Source of the DNA: Lysobacter sp. FW306-1B-D06B
GTDB taxonomy: Bacteria > Pseudomonadota > Gammaproteobacteria > Xanthomonadales > Xanthomonadaceae
NCBI RefSeq assembly: GCF_038446665.1
Contig: NZ_CP151802.1
Coordinates: forward strand, 2,542,001-2,606,000
Direction of reading: 5' to 3'
DNA: 64,000 bases
Shown: positions 47,312 to 59,970 of the stretch, piece by piece
How positions within the stretch are numbered: position 1 is the first letter of the stretch
Layout of the letters: every line of letters starts with the position of its first letter
Notes under the pieces: model-generated
Seen by the model: only the letters and a program-made list of their open reading frames with translations
Databases searched by the model: none
Told to the model about the DNA's origin: nothing
Position numbers and translations under genes: made by a program

Positions 47312-48373
47312 ATGAGCACCGCCATCGATTTCGACCGCTACGACCGCATCCGTCCGATCCGCTGGACCGGGCAGGCCCTGGAACTGCTGGACCAGCGCAA
47401 GCTGCCGTTCGTGGTCGAGTACGTCACCTGCGCCGACAGCGACGCCGTCGCCGAGGCGATCCATGCGCTGACCGTGCGCGGCGCGCCGGCCATCGGCATC
47501 GCCGCGGCCTGGGGCGTGGTGCTGGCATCGCGGACGGTCGAAGCCGCCAACGGCGCGGACGCCGCAGCCGCACTGGAACCGGCGATGCAGCGCCTCAACG
47601 CCGCGCGCCCGACGGCGGTGAACCTCGCCTGGGCGCTGGCGCGCATGCGTCGTGTCCTGACAGTCGCCGGCGCCGATTGGCGTGAGGTGTTGGAACGCGA
47701 GGCGCAGGCCATCGCCGATGAAGACCTCGCCGCCAACCGTCGCATGGGCGCGCTGGGTGCGGCGATGATCGCACCGGGCAGCGGCGTGCTCACGCACTGC
47801 AATACCGGCTCGCTCGCCACCGCCGGTTTCGGCACCGCGCTGGGCGTGATCCGCGCCGGCGTGGCCGAAGGCCGCATCGACAAGGTGTTCGCCGGCGAAA
47901 CCCGTCCCTGGCTGCAGGGCGCGCGCCTGACCGTGTGGGAACTGCAGCAGGACGGCATCTCGCCCACGCTGATCGCCGACTCCGCCGCCTCGCATCTGAT
48001 GAAGTCCGGCGACGTGCAGTGGGTGATCGTCGGCGCCGATCGCATCTGCGCCAACGGCGACACCGCCAACAAGATCGGTACCTACCAGCTCGCCATCGCC
48101 GCGCGCCATCACGGGCTGAAGTTCATGGTCGTGGCGCCGTCGTCGACGGTCGACATGCAGACAGCATCGGGCGATGCCATCCACATCGAGGAACGCGACC
48201 CGGGCGAGCTGTTCGCCGTCGGTGGTGTGCGCACGGCGGCCGACGAGATCGGCGCCTGGAACCCGGTCTTCGACGTCACCCCGCACGAGCTGATCGACGC
48301 CATCGTGACCGAGCGCGGCGTGATCGAGCGGCCGGACGAAGCCGCGATGCGGGCCGCGTTCGGCGCGGGCTGA
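47312..48373 (+). CDS. mtnA: S-methyl-5-thioribose-1-phosphate isomerase
   Basis: 353 residues, the usual length. The eIF2B-like isomerase motifs are complete: '[17 protein letters not shown]', the active-site cysteine in '[22 protein letters not shown]', and the catalytic aspartate in '[27 protein letters not shown]'. It converts 5-methylthioribose-1-phosphate to the ribulose form in methionine salvage. No other salvage gene is adjacent. Gene order mtnA-gyrA is seen in Xanthomonadaceae. Confidence 0.95.
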   Translation: MSTAIDFDRYDRIRPIRWTGQALELLDQRKLPFVVEYVTCADSDAVAEAIHALTVRGAPAIGIAAAWGVVLASRTVEAANGADAAAALEPAMQRLNAARPTAVNLAWALARMRRVLTVAGADWREVLEREAQAIADEDLAANRRMGALGAAMIAPGSGVLTHCNTGSLATAGFGTALGVIRAGVAEGRIDKVFAGETRPWLQGARLTVWELQQDGISPTLIADSAASHLMKSGDVQWVIVGADRICANGDTANKIGTYQLAIAARHHGLKFMVVAPSSTVDMQTASGDAIHIEERDPGELFAVGGVRTAADEIGAWNPVFDVTPHELIDAIVTERGVIERPDEAAMRAAFGAG

Positions 48374-48782
48374 GCGTTCCCGCAGCCTCTGCGGTCCATC
48401 GCGCGGCCCTTCAATCCCAGCAAAGGGCGGGGATCAGGCCTGCCGACATCGCTTCGTCCATGGCGGATGTTTCACGCCTGAGGGCCGGATTGTGCCTGTG
48501 CGGGAATGACGGCCTGGAGCGCCAGGCGAACGCCTCCGAAACAGCCGTTCAAATCGCCCGCAAGTGCTTGTTTCTGGCCGAAAATCGGGGTGCCTCGAAA
48601 CCCCGCTTCGTGGTATGATTTCCTGTCCTTTTGAAGCCGCTTCCGGCGGGCTGCAGTACAGGCCCGTCCCGCCGTTTTCGTGACCTGTCCAAGGGCGCGC
48701 GAAACCGGCCATGCAGGGCGGCGGTTTCGTTGGGGAATGCCTTCGCGCCACCTGCGCGGACACACACACGAACGGAACCCTG
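48374..48782. other. Intergenic region upstream of gyrA
   Basis: About 409 bases without a supported gene. It contains a short GGGGTGCCTCGAAACCCC hairpin near 48587 and, 8 bases after it, the candidate gyrA -10 element. The leader from the promoter to the gyrA ATG is about 160 bases, long enough for regulation, but I recognise no known riboswitch or attenuator. Confidence 0.5.
48611..48619 (+). promoter_or_regulatory. Candidate extended -10 promoter of gyrA
   Basis: TGGTATGAT combines a TG dinucleotide with a TATGAT hexamer (one mismatch to TATAAT), the extended -10 form. The -35 region is poor (TCGAAA-like with short spacing). gyr promoters are often supercoiling-sensitive, and that cannot be judged here. 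Confidence 0.5.
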
Positions 48783-51443
<2,661 letters not shown>

Positions 51444-51460
51444 GCCATCGCCATGTGTTG

Positions 51461-51496
51461 AACAAGAACGCCGCCTCCGGGCGGCGTTCTTGTTTT
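51461..51496 (+). terminator. Rho-independent terminator after gyrA
   Basis: A perfect 15-bp stem (51461-51475 AACAAGAACGCCGCC and 51480-51494) with a TCCG tetraloop, ending in TTTT. The A-rich left side lets it also serve the convergent MOSC gene. Confidence 0.88.
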
Positions 51497-51527
51497 CGCG
51501 GCTGTGATCGTGCGGTGTTCGGGAAAG

Positions 51528-52328
51528 TTACCGCGTCGCCAGCACCGTTACGGCGTCGCCCCGCCGCACGACGCCCGGCGATCGCGCAATCAGGTGCCGT
51601 CCGAACGTCACGCCATCGTCGAAGCGGCGGTAGCCGGTCAGCGTCTTCAGTGGCTCGCCGTCGTGCGACTTGCGGCCCAGCGCGGGGTCGACGTTGACGA
51701 AATTGCAGCGCGTGCAGTCCTTGGCCACGTCGAACTCGACCTCGCCGATCGCCACGCGCGCCCAATCGTCTTCGGCATGCGGCGTGGGCGTGTCGACGAC
51801 GAAGTTAGGGCGGAACCGTGTCATCACGACCGGAACGTCGAGCTTGGTGTTGAGCAGGTCGAGCGAGCCGCGCCCCAGCAGCATGATCGGGAAACTGTCG
51901 GCGAAGCTGACGATGTCGCCCTGCCGCGCGTACACGGGGTTGACCGGCCGCTGCACCGACTCGTCCATGTAGACCAGTCGCGCGTCCGTGCCGAGGTAAC
52001 GGGCGACCCAGGCGCTGGCTTCCTCGGAGGCGGGGACAGCCGCGACCGGCGCCTTCCAGATCTCGACGGTTTCGTGTGCGGCGGGTTGCGGGGCTTCGAC
52101 ACGGATCGACGGCATGCCCGGCGCTTCCAGTATCAGGCCGCCGTCGACCGGGCGGGCCTGGACCAGCGTGATCTGCGGGAACTGCCGCCCGGTGATGAAG
52201 CGGCCGCCGGCGTCGACGATCATCCAGCGCCGGTCGCCGCTCAGACCACGCGCTTCGACGGTCGTCGCGTCGAGGGGCAGGGCGGCGCAGGACTTGATCG
52301 GGTAGACGTAGAGCTCGCTGAGGGTCAT
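51528..52328 (-). CDS. MOSC domain protein (YcbX-like)
   Basis: 266 residues. The N-terminal beta-barrel MOSC_N domain ('MTLSELYVYPIKSCAALPLDATTVEARGLSGDRRWMIVD') precedes the MOSC domain with the conserved cysteine in 'DVAKDCTRCNFVNVDP' and 'RFRPNFVVD'. YcbX-type proteins are molybdenum-cofactor-dependent and reduce N-hydroxylated compounds. E. coli YcbX also has a C-terminal ferredoxin domain, which is absent here, so an external electron donor is needed. The ATG at 52328 starts at the conserved 'LYVYPIKS'. The longer frame to 52445 lacks conserved sequence. Confidence 0.88.
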   Translation of the reverse strand: MTLSELYVYPIKSCAALPLDATTVEARGLSGDRRWMIVDAGGRFITGRQFPQITLVQARPVDGGLILEAPGMPSIRVEAPQPAAHETVEIWKAPVAAVPASEEASAWVARYLGTDARLVYMDESVQRPVNPVYARQGDIVSFADSFPIMLLGRGSLDLLNTKLDVPVVMTRFRPNFVVDTPTPHAEDDWARVAIGEVEFDVAKDCTRCNFVNVDPALGRKSHDGEPLKTLTGYRRFDDGVTFGRHLIARSPGVVRRGDAVTVLATR

Positions 52329-52539
52329 GGCCGGGGCCGGGAATACGGGGCAGGCCATCGTGACCGCCCGGGCCGCCGCCGTAAACAGACGGTGTCCCGG
52401 ACGGAAGGTGAGCGCTCCCATCGGACGTTCATCCGCGCGCGGCACAACGGCTTATGACGCAACCCGTTTCCCCCGTGAATTTCGCAATGCGGCGCCCGCG
52501 CGCCTGCTCCTATACTCGGCGCAAACTTGGGGAGATCGC

Positions 52540-55500
52540 ATGAAGCGCGCCGCAGAAGGAATCGTCCACGCCCGTCTGCTCACCTGGATCGCGTCCATCG
52601 CGATCGCGATGCTGGCGTTGTCCGGATGCCGGCGCGATGCCGACGGCCAGTTGCCGGCGCCCAGCGGCGAGGCAGTGAAGGCGAGGGCCGAGGCGGTGAA
52701 GGGTTTCGCCCTCGTGGCCGCGTATCCCGACCAGAAGGGCGACGAGCAACTCGCCATCGCGCTGGATTTCAGCAAGCCGCTGGTGGGCACGCAGTCGTTC
52801 GACGAACTGATCGCCGTCACCGACAAGAACGGCGCCCCGGTGAAAGGCAGCTGGGTGCTCTCCGACGATGCGAAGACGCTGCGCTTTCCGCATGTGGAAG
52901 CGAGCAAGGATTATTCGGTGGCGATCAAGGCCGGCCTCACCGCCGCGTCCGGCGAGCGCCTGGGCCAGCCGCTGACGAAGCAGGTCTACACCGGTCCGCT
53001 CGATCCCGTCGTCGGTTTCGCCTCGCAGGGCAGCGTGCTGCCCGCGCGCGAAAGCCGTGGCCTGCCGGTCGTGTCGGTCAACGTGCCGGAAGTCGACGTC
53101 GAGTTCCTTCGCGTGCGCGAGAAGGACCTGCCGAAGTTCTTCGCCGAGTACCAGCGCGGCGGCCGTCGCGGCAGTTGGGAACTCAGCAGCGAGTACAGCG
53201 AAAAGACGCCCCTGGAGCGCCTGGCAGAACCCGTTTACGTCAACCGCTTCGTCCTCGGCGGAAAGCCCAACGAACGCGTGCTCACCTACCTGCCGTTGCA
53301 GGACATCAAGGAGCTGCAGGAACCGGGCCTTTACTTCGCCGTGATGAAGCGGGCGGGGCAGTTCCAGGACCAGTTCGAGACGGCGTTCTTCACCGTCAGC
53401 GACCTGGGCCTGCATGCGCGCGCGTACAAGGACACGCTGTTCGTCCACACCGCTTCGCTGCTCAACGGTGCCTCGGTGTCGGGCGTGGAGCTGAAAGTGC
53501 TCGATGCCAAGGGCGAGACGGTGTTCAAGGGAGAAACCGATTCGCACGGCAACGCCTTGTTGCGCTACAAGCTCGACGCCGCGCATGTGCTGGTTGCCAG
53601 CCACGGCCGCGATGTGTCGATGCTGCCGTTCAACCAGCCCGCGCTGGACCTGTCCGAGTTCGCGGTGAGCGGGCGCGAGCAGGCGTGGTTCGATGTGTTC
53701 GCCTGGTCCGGCCGCGACCTGTACCGTCCCGGCGAAACGGTGCGCCTGTCGGCGCTGCTGCGCGACCAGGACGGCCAGCCGGTCGTGCCGAAGGCGGGCA
53801 AGTCGCTGCAACCGCTGTTCCTGCGCTACGTGCAGCCGGACGGCAAGACCTTCCTCGAAACGCGCCTGCAGCCCGACGCTCAGGGCTATGTGCGCCATGC
53901 CCAGGTGATTCCGGTGGATGCGGCGACCGGCCGCTGGCGCGTGGAATTCCGCACCGATCCCGGCAGCAAGGATGCGGTGCAGGGCATGACGCTGCGGGTG
54001 GAGGAGTTCCTGCCCGAACGGCTCAAGCTCGACCTGGATGCCCAGCCCGTCCTCAAGCCCGGCGACGCGCTCAAGCTCAGCGTGGACGGCGCGTACCTGT
54101 ACGGCGCGCCCGCCGCGGGCAACCGTTTCACCGCGAAGCTCGCGGTGGCCGTCGAACAGCACCCGCTGGACCAACTGCCCGGCTACTTCTTCGGTGATCC
54201 CACGCTGACGCTGCCGAAGGAAGCCGCCGACGTCGTCGACACCACGCTCGACGCGCAAGGCAAATTGCAGCAGGACATCGCGCTGCCTGCCGAAGCCAAG
54301 CCGACCAGCACCATCGCCGCCATCGTCACCGGCAGCGTGTACGAAACCGGTGGCCGCAGCGTCAATCGCAGCCTCAAGCGCGTGCTGTGGCCGGCCGATG
54401 CGCTGGTCGGCGTGCGCCCGCTGTTCGACGACAAGGAAGGCGCGGACGCCAATGCCACCGTCGGTTTCGAGATCACGCGCGTGGGCACCGACGCCAAGCC
54501 GCGCCCGGGCCAGGAGCTGCGCGTGACGCTGGTGCGCGAACATCGCGATTACCACTGGAACCACTCCGACGACGGCGGCTGGGATTACGACTTCACGCGT
54601 CGCTACGAAGACGTGCAGACCCGCAACGTGCAGCCCGGCGCCGCCGTCGCGCGCGTGGATTTCCCGGTCGAATGGGGCGATTACCGCCTCGACGTGTTCG
54701 ATCCGGCGACGAAGCTGACGACGCGTTATCCCTTCACCGCCGGCTGGAGTTGGAACGACGAGAACCGCGGCCTCGACGCGCGCCCGGACAAGGTCAAGCT
54801 CGCGCTCGACAAGACCGCGTACCGCGCCGGCGACATGCTCAAGGTGACGCTGACGCCGCCGCACGCGGGCAAGGGCCTGCTGATGGTCGAAAGCGACCGC
54901 ATGCTCTATGTGCAGGACATCGACGCCAAGGCGGGGAGCACGTTCGAGATTCCGGTGACGAAGGACTGGGAGCGCCACGACATCTACGTGACCGCACTGG
55001 TCTTCCGCGGCGGCAGCGCGCCGAGCAAGGTCACGCCGGCCCGCGCGGTCGGTGTCGCATTCGTGCCGATGGACCGGCGCGATCGCAAGGTGGCCGTGGG
55101 TCTGTCGGTTCCCAAGCTGATGCAGCCCGAGCGCGATCTGCCGGTAACCGTGAGCGCGCCGCAGCTTGCGGGGAAGGAGGCGTTCGTGACCGTGTCGGCG
55201 GTGGACGTGGGCATCCTCAACATCACGCGCTTCCCGGTGCCGGACGCCGCGGCGCATTTCTTCGCACAACGCCGGCTGGGCGTGGACGCCTACGACGTGT
55301 ACGGACGCGTCATCGAAAGCTTCGAAGGCGAGATGGCGAAGATCCGCTTCGGCGGCGACATGGCGCTGGATGCGCTGCCGCAGGCCCGTCGCCCGACCGC
55401 GAAGGTGCAGACGGTCGATCTGTTCGCCGGGCCCGTGAAGCTCGACGCGAAAGGCAATGCGCGCGTGCGCCTGGCGGTGCCGGACTTCAACGGCACGCTG

Positions 55501-57489
55501 CGCGTCTCCGCGCTGGTGTATTCGGCGAACACGTACGGCAGTCGCGCGCAGGAGACCATCGTGCGCGCGCCCGTGCTGGCCGAAGCCAGCCTGCCGCGCG
55601 TGCTCGCGCCGGGCGACCGCAGCAATGTCACGCTCGATGTGCAGAACTTCACCGGACGCGTCGGCACGTTCAAGGTGCAGGTGACGGGAGTCGGGCCGAT
55701 CTCCATCGCCGATGGTGCGCGCACGGCGCAGCTTGGCGCGGAAGAGAAAACGACGTACACCTTCCCGCTGCAAGCCCGCGCCGGCTACACCGTGGCGCAG
55801 GTGCGCGTGCGCGTGGACGGAAACGGCTACAAGGTCGACCGGCGTTATGACCTGCCGGTGCGGCCGGCGTGGCCGTCGGTGGTGCGCGCACGCACGCGGG
55901 TGCTCGATTCGCTGGACACGATCGCGCTCGACGAATCGCTGGCCGAGGGCCTGATGCCCGAATCGGTCAACGCACGCTTGTCGGTGAGCGCACTGCCGCC
56001 GATTCCGTTCGCCACCGCGCTGCAGGGCGCGCTGGAGTATCCCTACGGTTGCGCGGAGCAGACCACCAGCAAGGGCTTCGCCGCGCTGGAACTGGATGAC
56101 GCCACGGCGAAGATGCTCGGCACGACCGGCCTGGACGCGGCCAAGCGGCGCGCGCGCATGGAAGGCGCGTTCGGTCGCCTCGCGGCGATGCAGATCGGGT
56201 CCGGGCATTTCTCGATGTGGGGCGACGGCGACTACGTCAATCCGCTGATCACGCCGTACGTGGTGGAGTTCCTGCTCGACGCGCGTGAAGCCGGTTTCGC
56301 CGTGCCCGATTCGATGCTGCAGAAGGCGTTGAAGGTGCTCAACGAGGATCTCCTCTCCGGCGGCGCGCCGTTCTTCGGCTACGACCGGCGCGAGAACCTC
56401 AAGTTCGCCTATCAGGCCTACGCGGGTTATGCGCTGGCACGCGTCAACCGCGCGCCGCTGGGCACGCTGCGTGCGCTGTACGACAACGACCGCAAGCAGG
56501 CCCTCACCGGTTTGCCGCTGGTCCACCTGGGCATCGCCCTGACGCTCCAGGGCGACAAGGTGCGCGGCGCGAAGGCGATCGCCGAGGGCTTCACGCGCGG
56601 CTCGGCGGACCGTCCGGGCTACTTCGGCGACTACGGCAGCCGCCTGCGCGATGACGCGCTGATGATCGCGCTGGTGCACGAGCACAAGCTGGACAAGCCC
56701 GAGTTCGACGCGCGTGCCGTTGCGCTGGGGCGCGAACTCGACGCGCGTCGCAATAGCGGTTGGTTGTGGCTGAGCACGCAGGAGCAGGTGGCGCTCGCGC
56801 GTCTGGGCAAGGCGCTGATGGCCGAGCAGGGCAAGCAGGTGTCGGGCGAATGGAAGGTGGGCGACGCGGCCAGCGACGCCGGTCCGGCGAGGCTGGTGGG
56901 CCGTCTGTTCGATGCCGCGGCCGTCGCGCGCGGTGTGAGCTTCGCGCCCAAGGGCGAGCCGCCGCTGTACGCAAGCTTCGAAGTGGCCGGCGTGCCGCGC
57001 ACGGCGCCTGCACCCGACAACTCGGTCATCGACATCGTGCGCAAGTACTACACGACCCAGGGCACGGAGTGGAACGGCGGTTCGCTCGCCGAAGGCGAGG
57101 CGCTCATCGTGCAGGTCAGCGTGCGCAGCTTGCGGGAGATGCCCGACGCACTGCTCACCGATCTGCTGCCGGCCGGGCTGGAGATCGAGAACTTCAACCT
57201 CGGCGACGCCAAGCAGTGGGCGGGCGTGGTGATCGACGGCATCGAACTGAGCGATCGCGACGACGCGGCCGAAGTACGCCACGAGGAGTTCCGCGACGAC
57301 CGTTACGTGGCCGCGCTCAAGCTCGAGCCGGGTGACACCGCGCGCGTGTTCTACCTGGTGCGCGCAGTCACGCCGGGCACGTACACGGTGCCGCCGTCGC
57401 TGGTGGAAGACATGTACCGACCGGACTTGCGGGGCGTCGGCAAGGTGGCGCCGGCCACGTTGACGGTGGTGCAGCCGGGAGCGAAGTAG
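52540..57489 (+). CDS. Bacterial alpha-2-macroglobulin lipoprotein (YfhM-like)
   Basis: 1649 residues. The lipobox 'LALSGC' (Cys 30) makes it a lipoprotein. Strings of macroglobulin-like domains include 'FDVFAWSGRDLYRPGETVRLSALLRD', the conserved 'VRVDADGYK'-like segments, and a thioester domain with the CxEQ motif intact ('YGCAEQTTS', Cys about 1171). Such proteins trap attacking proteases in the periplasm through the reactive thioester. In E. coli yfhM pairs with pbpC, and here penicillin-binding protein 1C follows 11 bases downstream, so defence and peptidoglycan repair are again linked. ATG at 52540 with GGGGAGA upstream. Confidence 0.93.
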   Translation: MKRAAEGIVHARLLTWIASIAIAMLALSGCRRDADGQLPAPSGEAVKARAEAVKGFALVAAYPDQKGDEQLAIALDFSKPLVGTQSFDELIAVTDKNGAPVKGSWVLSDDAKTLRFPHVEASKDYSVAIKAGLTAASGERLGQPLTKQVYTGPLDPVVGFASQGSVLPARESRGLPVVSVNVPEVDVEFLRVREKDLPKFFAEYQRGGRRGSWELSSEYSEKTPLERLAEPVYVNRFVLGGKPNERVLTYLPLQDIKELQEPGLYFAVMKRAGQFQDQFETAFFTVSDLGLHARAYKDTLFVHTASLLNGASVSGVELKVLDAKGETVFKGETDSHGNALLRYKLDAAHVLVASHGRDVSMLPFNQPALDLSEFAVSGREQAWFDVFAWSGRDLYRPGETVRLSALLRDQDGQPVVPKAGKSLQPLFLRYVQPDGKTFLETRLQPDAQGYVRHAQVIPVDAATGRWRVEFRTDPGSKDAVQGMTLRVEEFLPERLKLDLDAQPVLKPGDALKLSVDGAYLYGAPAAGNRFTAKLAVAVEQHPLDQLPGYFFGDPTLTLPKEAADVVDTTLDAQGKLQQDIALPAEAKPTSTIAAIVTGSVYETGGRSVNRSLKRVLWPADALVGVRPLFDDKEGADANATVGFEITRVGTDAKPRPGQELRVTLVREHRDYHWNHSDDGGWDYDFTRRYEDVQTRNVQPGAAVARVDFPVEWGDYRLDVFDPATKLTTRYPFTAGWSWNDENRGLDARPDKVKLALDKTAYRAGDMLKVTLTPPHAGKGLLMVESDRMLYVQDIDAKAGSTFEIPVTKDWERHDIYVTALVFRGGSAPSKVTPARAVGVAFVPMDRRDRKVAVGLSVPKLMQPERDLPVTVSAPQLAGKEAFVTVSAVDVGILNITRFPVPDAAAHFFAQRRLGVDAYDVYGRVIESFEGEMAKIRFGGDMALDALPQARRPTAKVQTVDLFAGPVKLDAKGNARVRLAVPDFNGTLRVSALVYSANTYGSRAQETIVRAPVLAEASLPRVLAPGDRSNVTLDVQNFTGRVGTFKVQVTGVGPISIADGARTAQLGAEEKTTYTFPLQARAGYTVAQVRVRVDGNGYKVDRRYDLPVRPAWPSVVRARTRVLDSLDTIALDESLAEGLMPESVNARLSVSALPPIPFATALQGALEYPYGCAEQTTSKGFAALELDDATAKMLGTTGLDAAKRRARMEGAFGRLAAMQIGSGHFSMWGDGDYVNPLITPYVVEFLLDAREAGFAVPDSMLQKALKVLNEDLLSGGAPFFGYDRRENLKFAYQAYAGYALARVNRAPLGTLRALYDNDRKQALTGLPLVHLGIALTLQGDKVRGAKAIAEGFTRGSADRPGYFGDYGSRLRDDALMIALVHEHKLDKPEFDARAVALGRELDARRNSGWLWLSTQEQVALARLGKALMAEQGKQVSGEWKVGDAASDAGPARLVGRLFDAAAVARGVSFAPKGEPPLYASFEVAGVPRTAPAPDNSVIDIVRKYYTTQGTEWNGGSLAEGEALIVQVSVRSLREMPDALLTDLLPAGLEIENFNLGDAKQWAGVVIDGIELSDRDDAAEVRHEEFRDDRYVAALKLEPGDTARVFYLVRAVTPGTYTVPPSLVEDMYRPDLRGVGKVAPATLTVVQPGAK

Positions 57490-57500
57490 GCGGAGGCGGG

Positions 57501-59948
57501 GTGTTGCAGCGCTCGCGAATGCAGGCGAAGAACGTCGTCATCCCGGCACAAGCCGGGATCCTGCCTGCCGTTGCGGGCGGCAGGAAAGGCCGCCGAGCGG
57601 TGCTGAAATCGCTGCTCGCAGCTCAATTGCTGCTGATCGCCGCGATGCTTGCCGACCTTGCGTTCCCGCTTCCGCTGCCCGATGCACGCGATCGTGGCGC
57701 CGTCGTCACCGCAGCCGACGGCACGCCGCTGAGGGCTTTCGCCGACGCCGGCGGGATCTGGCGCTACGCGGTGGAACCCGAACAGGTATCGCCGCTCTAC
57801 GTGCAGGCGCTGCTGAACTACGAGGACCGCTGGTTCTGGCGGCACCCGGGCATCAATCCGTTCGCATTGCTGCGGGCGGGTGCGCAATGGATCGGCAGTG
57901 GACGCGTCGTGTCCGGCGGCTCGACGCTGACCATGCAGGTCGCGCGCATCCTCGATGCGAACGCGCACCCCGATGAACGCACCTCCACGCGCACACCCGC
58001 GCGCAAGCTGCGGCAGATGCTGCGCGCGGTGCAACTGGAAGTGCACCTGAGCAAGCGCGAGATCCTGTCGCTGTATGTCAATCGCGCGCCGTTCGGCGGC
58101 ACGGTCGAAGGCGTGGAGGCGGCGAGTTGGGCCTACCTCGGCAAGCCGTCCTCGCGCCTGTCGCACGCCGAGGCCGCGCTGCTGGCCGTGCTGCCGCAGT
58201 CCCCCAGCCGGCTGCGGCCGGATCGCGAGCCCGAGCGCGCCCGCATCGCACGCGACAAGGTGCTCGCACGCATGCAGCAACTGGGGGTGTGGTCGGCCGC
58301 GCAGGTGGAAGACGCGCGCGTGGAGTCCGTGGTCGCGCGGTCGCTGCAACCGCCGCGGCTGGCCCCATTGCTCGCGCAACGGCTGCGATTCGAGCGGCCG
58401 GACGCTGTGCGGCTGGCGTCCACGCTCGACCTGGATCTGCAGCGCACGCTGGAAGACCGCGTCACCGCCTACTTCTCGCAATTGCCCGAACGCACTTCGG
58501 CGGCACTGCTTGTGGTCGACAACGCCACGCTGGAGGCGCGCGCATACGTGGGCTCGTTGGCGTTCGCCGATACGACGCGGCTGGGCCACGTCGACATGGT
58601 GAAGGCCTGGCGTTCACCGGGCTCCACGCTCAAGCCGTTCCTGTACGGCCTGGCGCTGGACGACGGGCTGATCCATTCGGAAAGCCTGCTCGTCGACGCG
58701 CCGCAGGCCTTCGGCGATTACCGGCCGGGCAACTTCGACGCCGCTTTCAACGGGCCGGTCGGTGCGGCGCAAGCGCTGCGGCTCTCGCTCAACGTGCCGG
58801 CGGTGGACCTGCTCGATCGCGTCGGTCCGTCGCGCTTCTCCGCGCGGCTGGCGCATGCCGGCATCCGACTGCAATGGCCGAGCGGCGCGACGCCGAACCT
58901 GACGATGATCCTGGGCGGCACCGGCGCCCGCCTGGAAGACCTGGTGGGCGCCTACGCCGCGCTCAATCGCGAGGGCGTGGCCGGCCGCGTGCGCTACAAA
59001 CCGGACGCCCCGCGCGTGGACCGGCGCCTGCTTTCGCCCGGCGCGGCATGGATCGTGCGCGAGATGCTCGAAGCCAACCCGCGCCCGGGCAGCAGCGCGG
59101 ACACGTTCGACACACGCGGTCGGCCGCGCGTGGCATGGAAGACCGGCACCAGCTACGGCTTCCGCGACGCCTGGGCGCTGGGCGGTACGCGGCGCTACAC
59201 CGTCGGCGTCTGGGTCGGCCGCCCGGACGGCACGCCGCTGCCGGGCCAGTACGGCGCGATCACGGCATTGCCGCTGCTGTTCGAGGTTATCGACAGCCTG
59301 CCGCGCCAGCGCGCCGACGCCGACCTGCGTCCGCCACCGGCCGGCGTGGCGAAAGCGGACGTCTGCTGGCCGCTGGGTCTTCCGCCCGATCCCGCCGCGC
59401 CCCAGCTGTGCCGCCAGAAGCGCGAGGCGTGGACGCTGGACGGCTCGGTGCCGCCGACCTTCGCCGAACGCGATGCACGGCTGTGGAGCGCCGGGATCGA
59501 ACGCTTCGAGGTGGACGCGCAAACCGGACGGCGACTATCGGCGGACTGCACGCGGCCGCATGTGCGCCAGGGCCGCGAACTCGCACGCTGGCCCGCGCTG
59601 GCCTCGCCGTGGCTGTCGAGCCAGGCACGCGAGGCGGCGCGACTGCCGCCGCTTTCGTCCGATTGCACGCCCGACGGTCGCGAGGCCACGCAGGAACTGC
59701 GCATCGAAGGCGTCGCCGACCGCGCCACACTTGCGCCCGCGCCGGGCGGGGAGCGCGCGATTCGGCTGTCATTGCGAGCGCTGGGCGGTGATGCCCGCGT
59801 GCGCTGGCTGCTCGACGGCCGGCTCATCGGCGAATCCCGGGGCGAGGCCGCCTTCGTCCACGACTTCGCCGACCCCGGCGAGCACTCGCTGACGGCCCTG
59901 GCCGACAGCGGTGCCTGGTCGCGTCTGAGCTTCCGCGTCCTGCGTTGA
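57501..59948 (+). CDS. pbpC: Penicillin-binding protein 1C
   Basis: 815 residues as read. A membrane anchor ('LLAAQLLLIAAMLADLAF') is followed by a GT51 transglycosylase domain (catalytic E108 in 'NYEDRWFWRHPG', 'GGSTLTMQVAR'), a transpeptidase domain (S375-T-L-K, 'SLNVP', KTG at 547) and the C-terminal BiPBP_C domain (about 720-815). It builds and crosslinks peptidoglycan. The start is uncertain: the GTG at 57501 (GGAGG upstream) gives a leader whose codons lie in a dispersed palindromic repeat ('VIPAQAGIL'), while a GTG at 57600 behind AGGAAAGG starts just before the anchor. It is coupled to the macroglobulin gene. Confidence 0.93.
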   Translation: MLQRSRMQAKNVVIPAQAGILPAVAGGRKGRRAVLKSLLAAQLLLIAAMLADLAFPLPLPDARDRGAVVTAADGTPLRAFADAGGIWRYAVEPEQVSPLYVQALLNYEDRWFWRHPGINPFALLRAGAQWIGSGRVVSGGSTLTMQVARILDANAHPDERTSTRTPARKLRQMLRAVQLEVHLSKREILSLYVNRAPFGGTVEGVEAASWAYLGKPSSRLSHAEAALLAVLPQSPSRLRPDREPERARIARDKVLARMQQLGVWSAAQVEDARVESVVARSLQPPRLAPLLAQRLRFERPDAVRLASTLDLDLQRTLEDRVTAYFSQLPERTSAALLVVDNATLEARAYVGSLAFADTTRLGHVDMVKAWRSPGSTLKPFLYGLALDDGLIHSESLLVDAPQAFGDYRPGNFDAAFNGPVGAAQALRLSLNVPAVDLLDRVGPSRFSARLAHAGIRLQWPSGATPNLTMILGGTGARLEDLVGAYAALNREGVAGRVRYKPDAPRVDRRLLSPGAAWIVREMLEANPRPGSSADTFDTRGRPRVAWKTGTSYGFRDAWALGGTRRYTVGVWVGRPDGTPLPGQYGAITALPLLFEVIDSLPRQRADADLRPPPAGVAKADVCWPLGLPPDPAAPQLCRQKREAWTLDGSVPPTFAERDARLWSAGIERFEVDAQTGRRLSADCTRPHVRQGRELARWPALASPWLSSQAREAARLPPLSSDCTPDGREATQELRIEGVADRATLAPAPGGERAIRLSLRALGGDARVRWLLDGRLIGESRGEAAFVHDFADPGEHSLTALADSGAWSRLSFRVLR
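57536..57565. repeat. Single-arm CATCCCGGC repeat inside the 5' end of pbpC
   Basis: One arm of the repeat family seen at 26086 and 41998, here with CACAAGCCGGG in place of GAAGGCCGGG. It is itself palindromic (TCCCGGC / GCCGGGA). It lies in the first 65 bases of the longest pbpC reading frame, in-frame and without stop codons. Confidence 0.7.
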
Positions 59949-59970
59949 GCGATTTGCCGGGCGCAGCCGC

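Noticed and set aside
52510..57282. 1590-residue frame antisense to the macroglobulin gene
   Set aside because: Low-complexity His/Arg-rich shadow. The sense frame has a lipobox and thioester motif.
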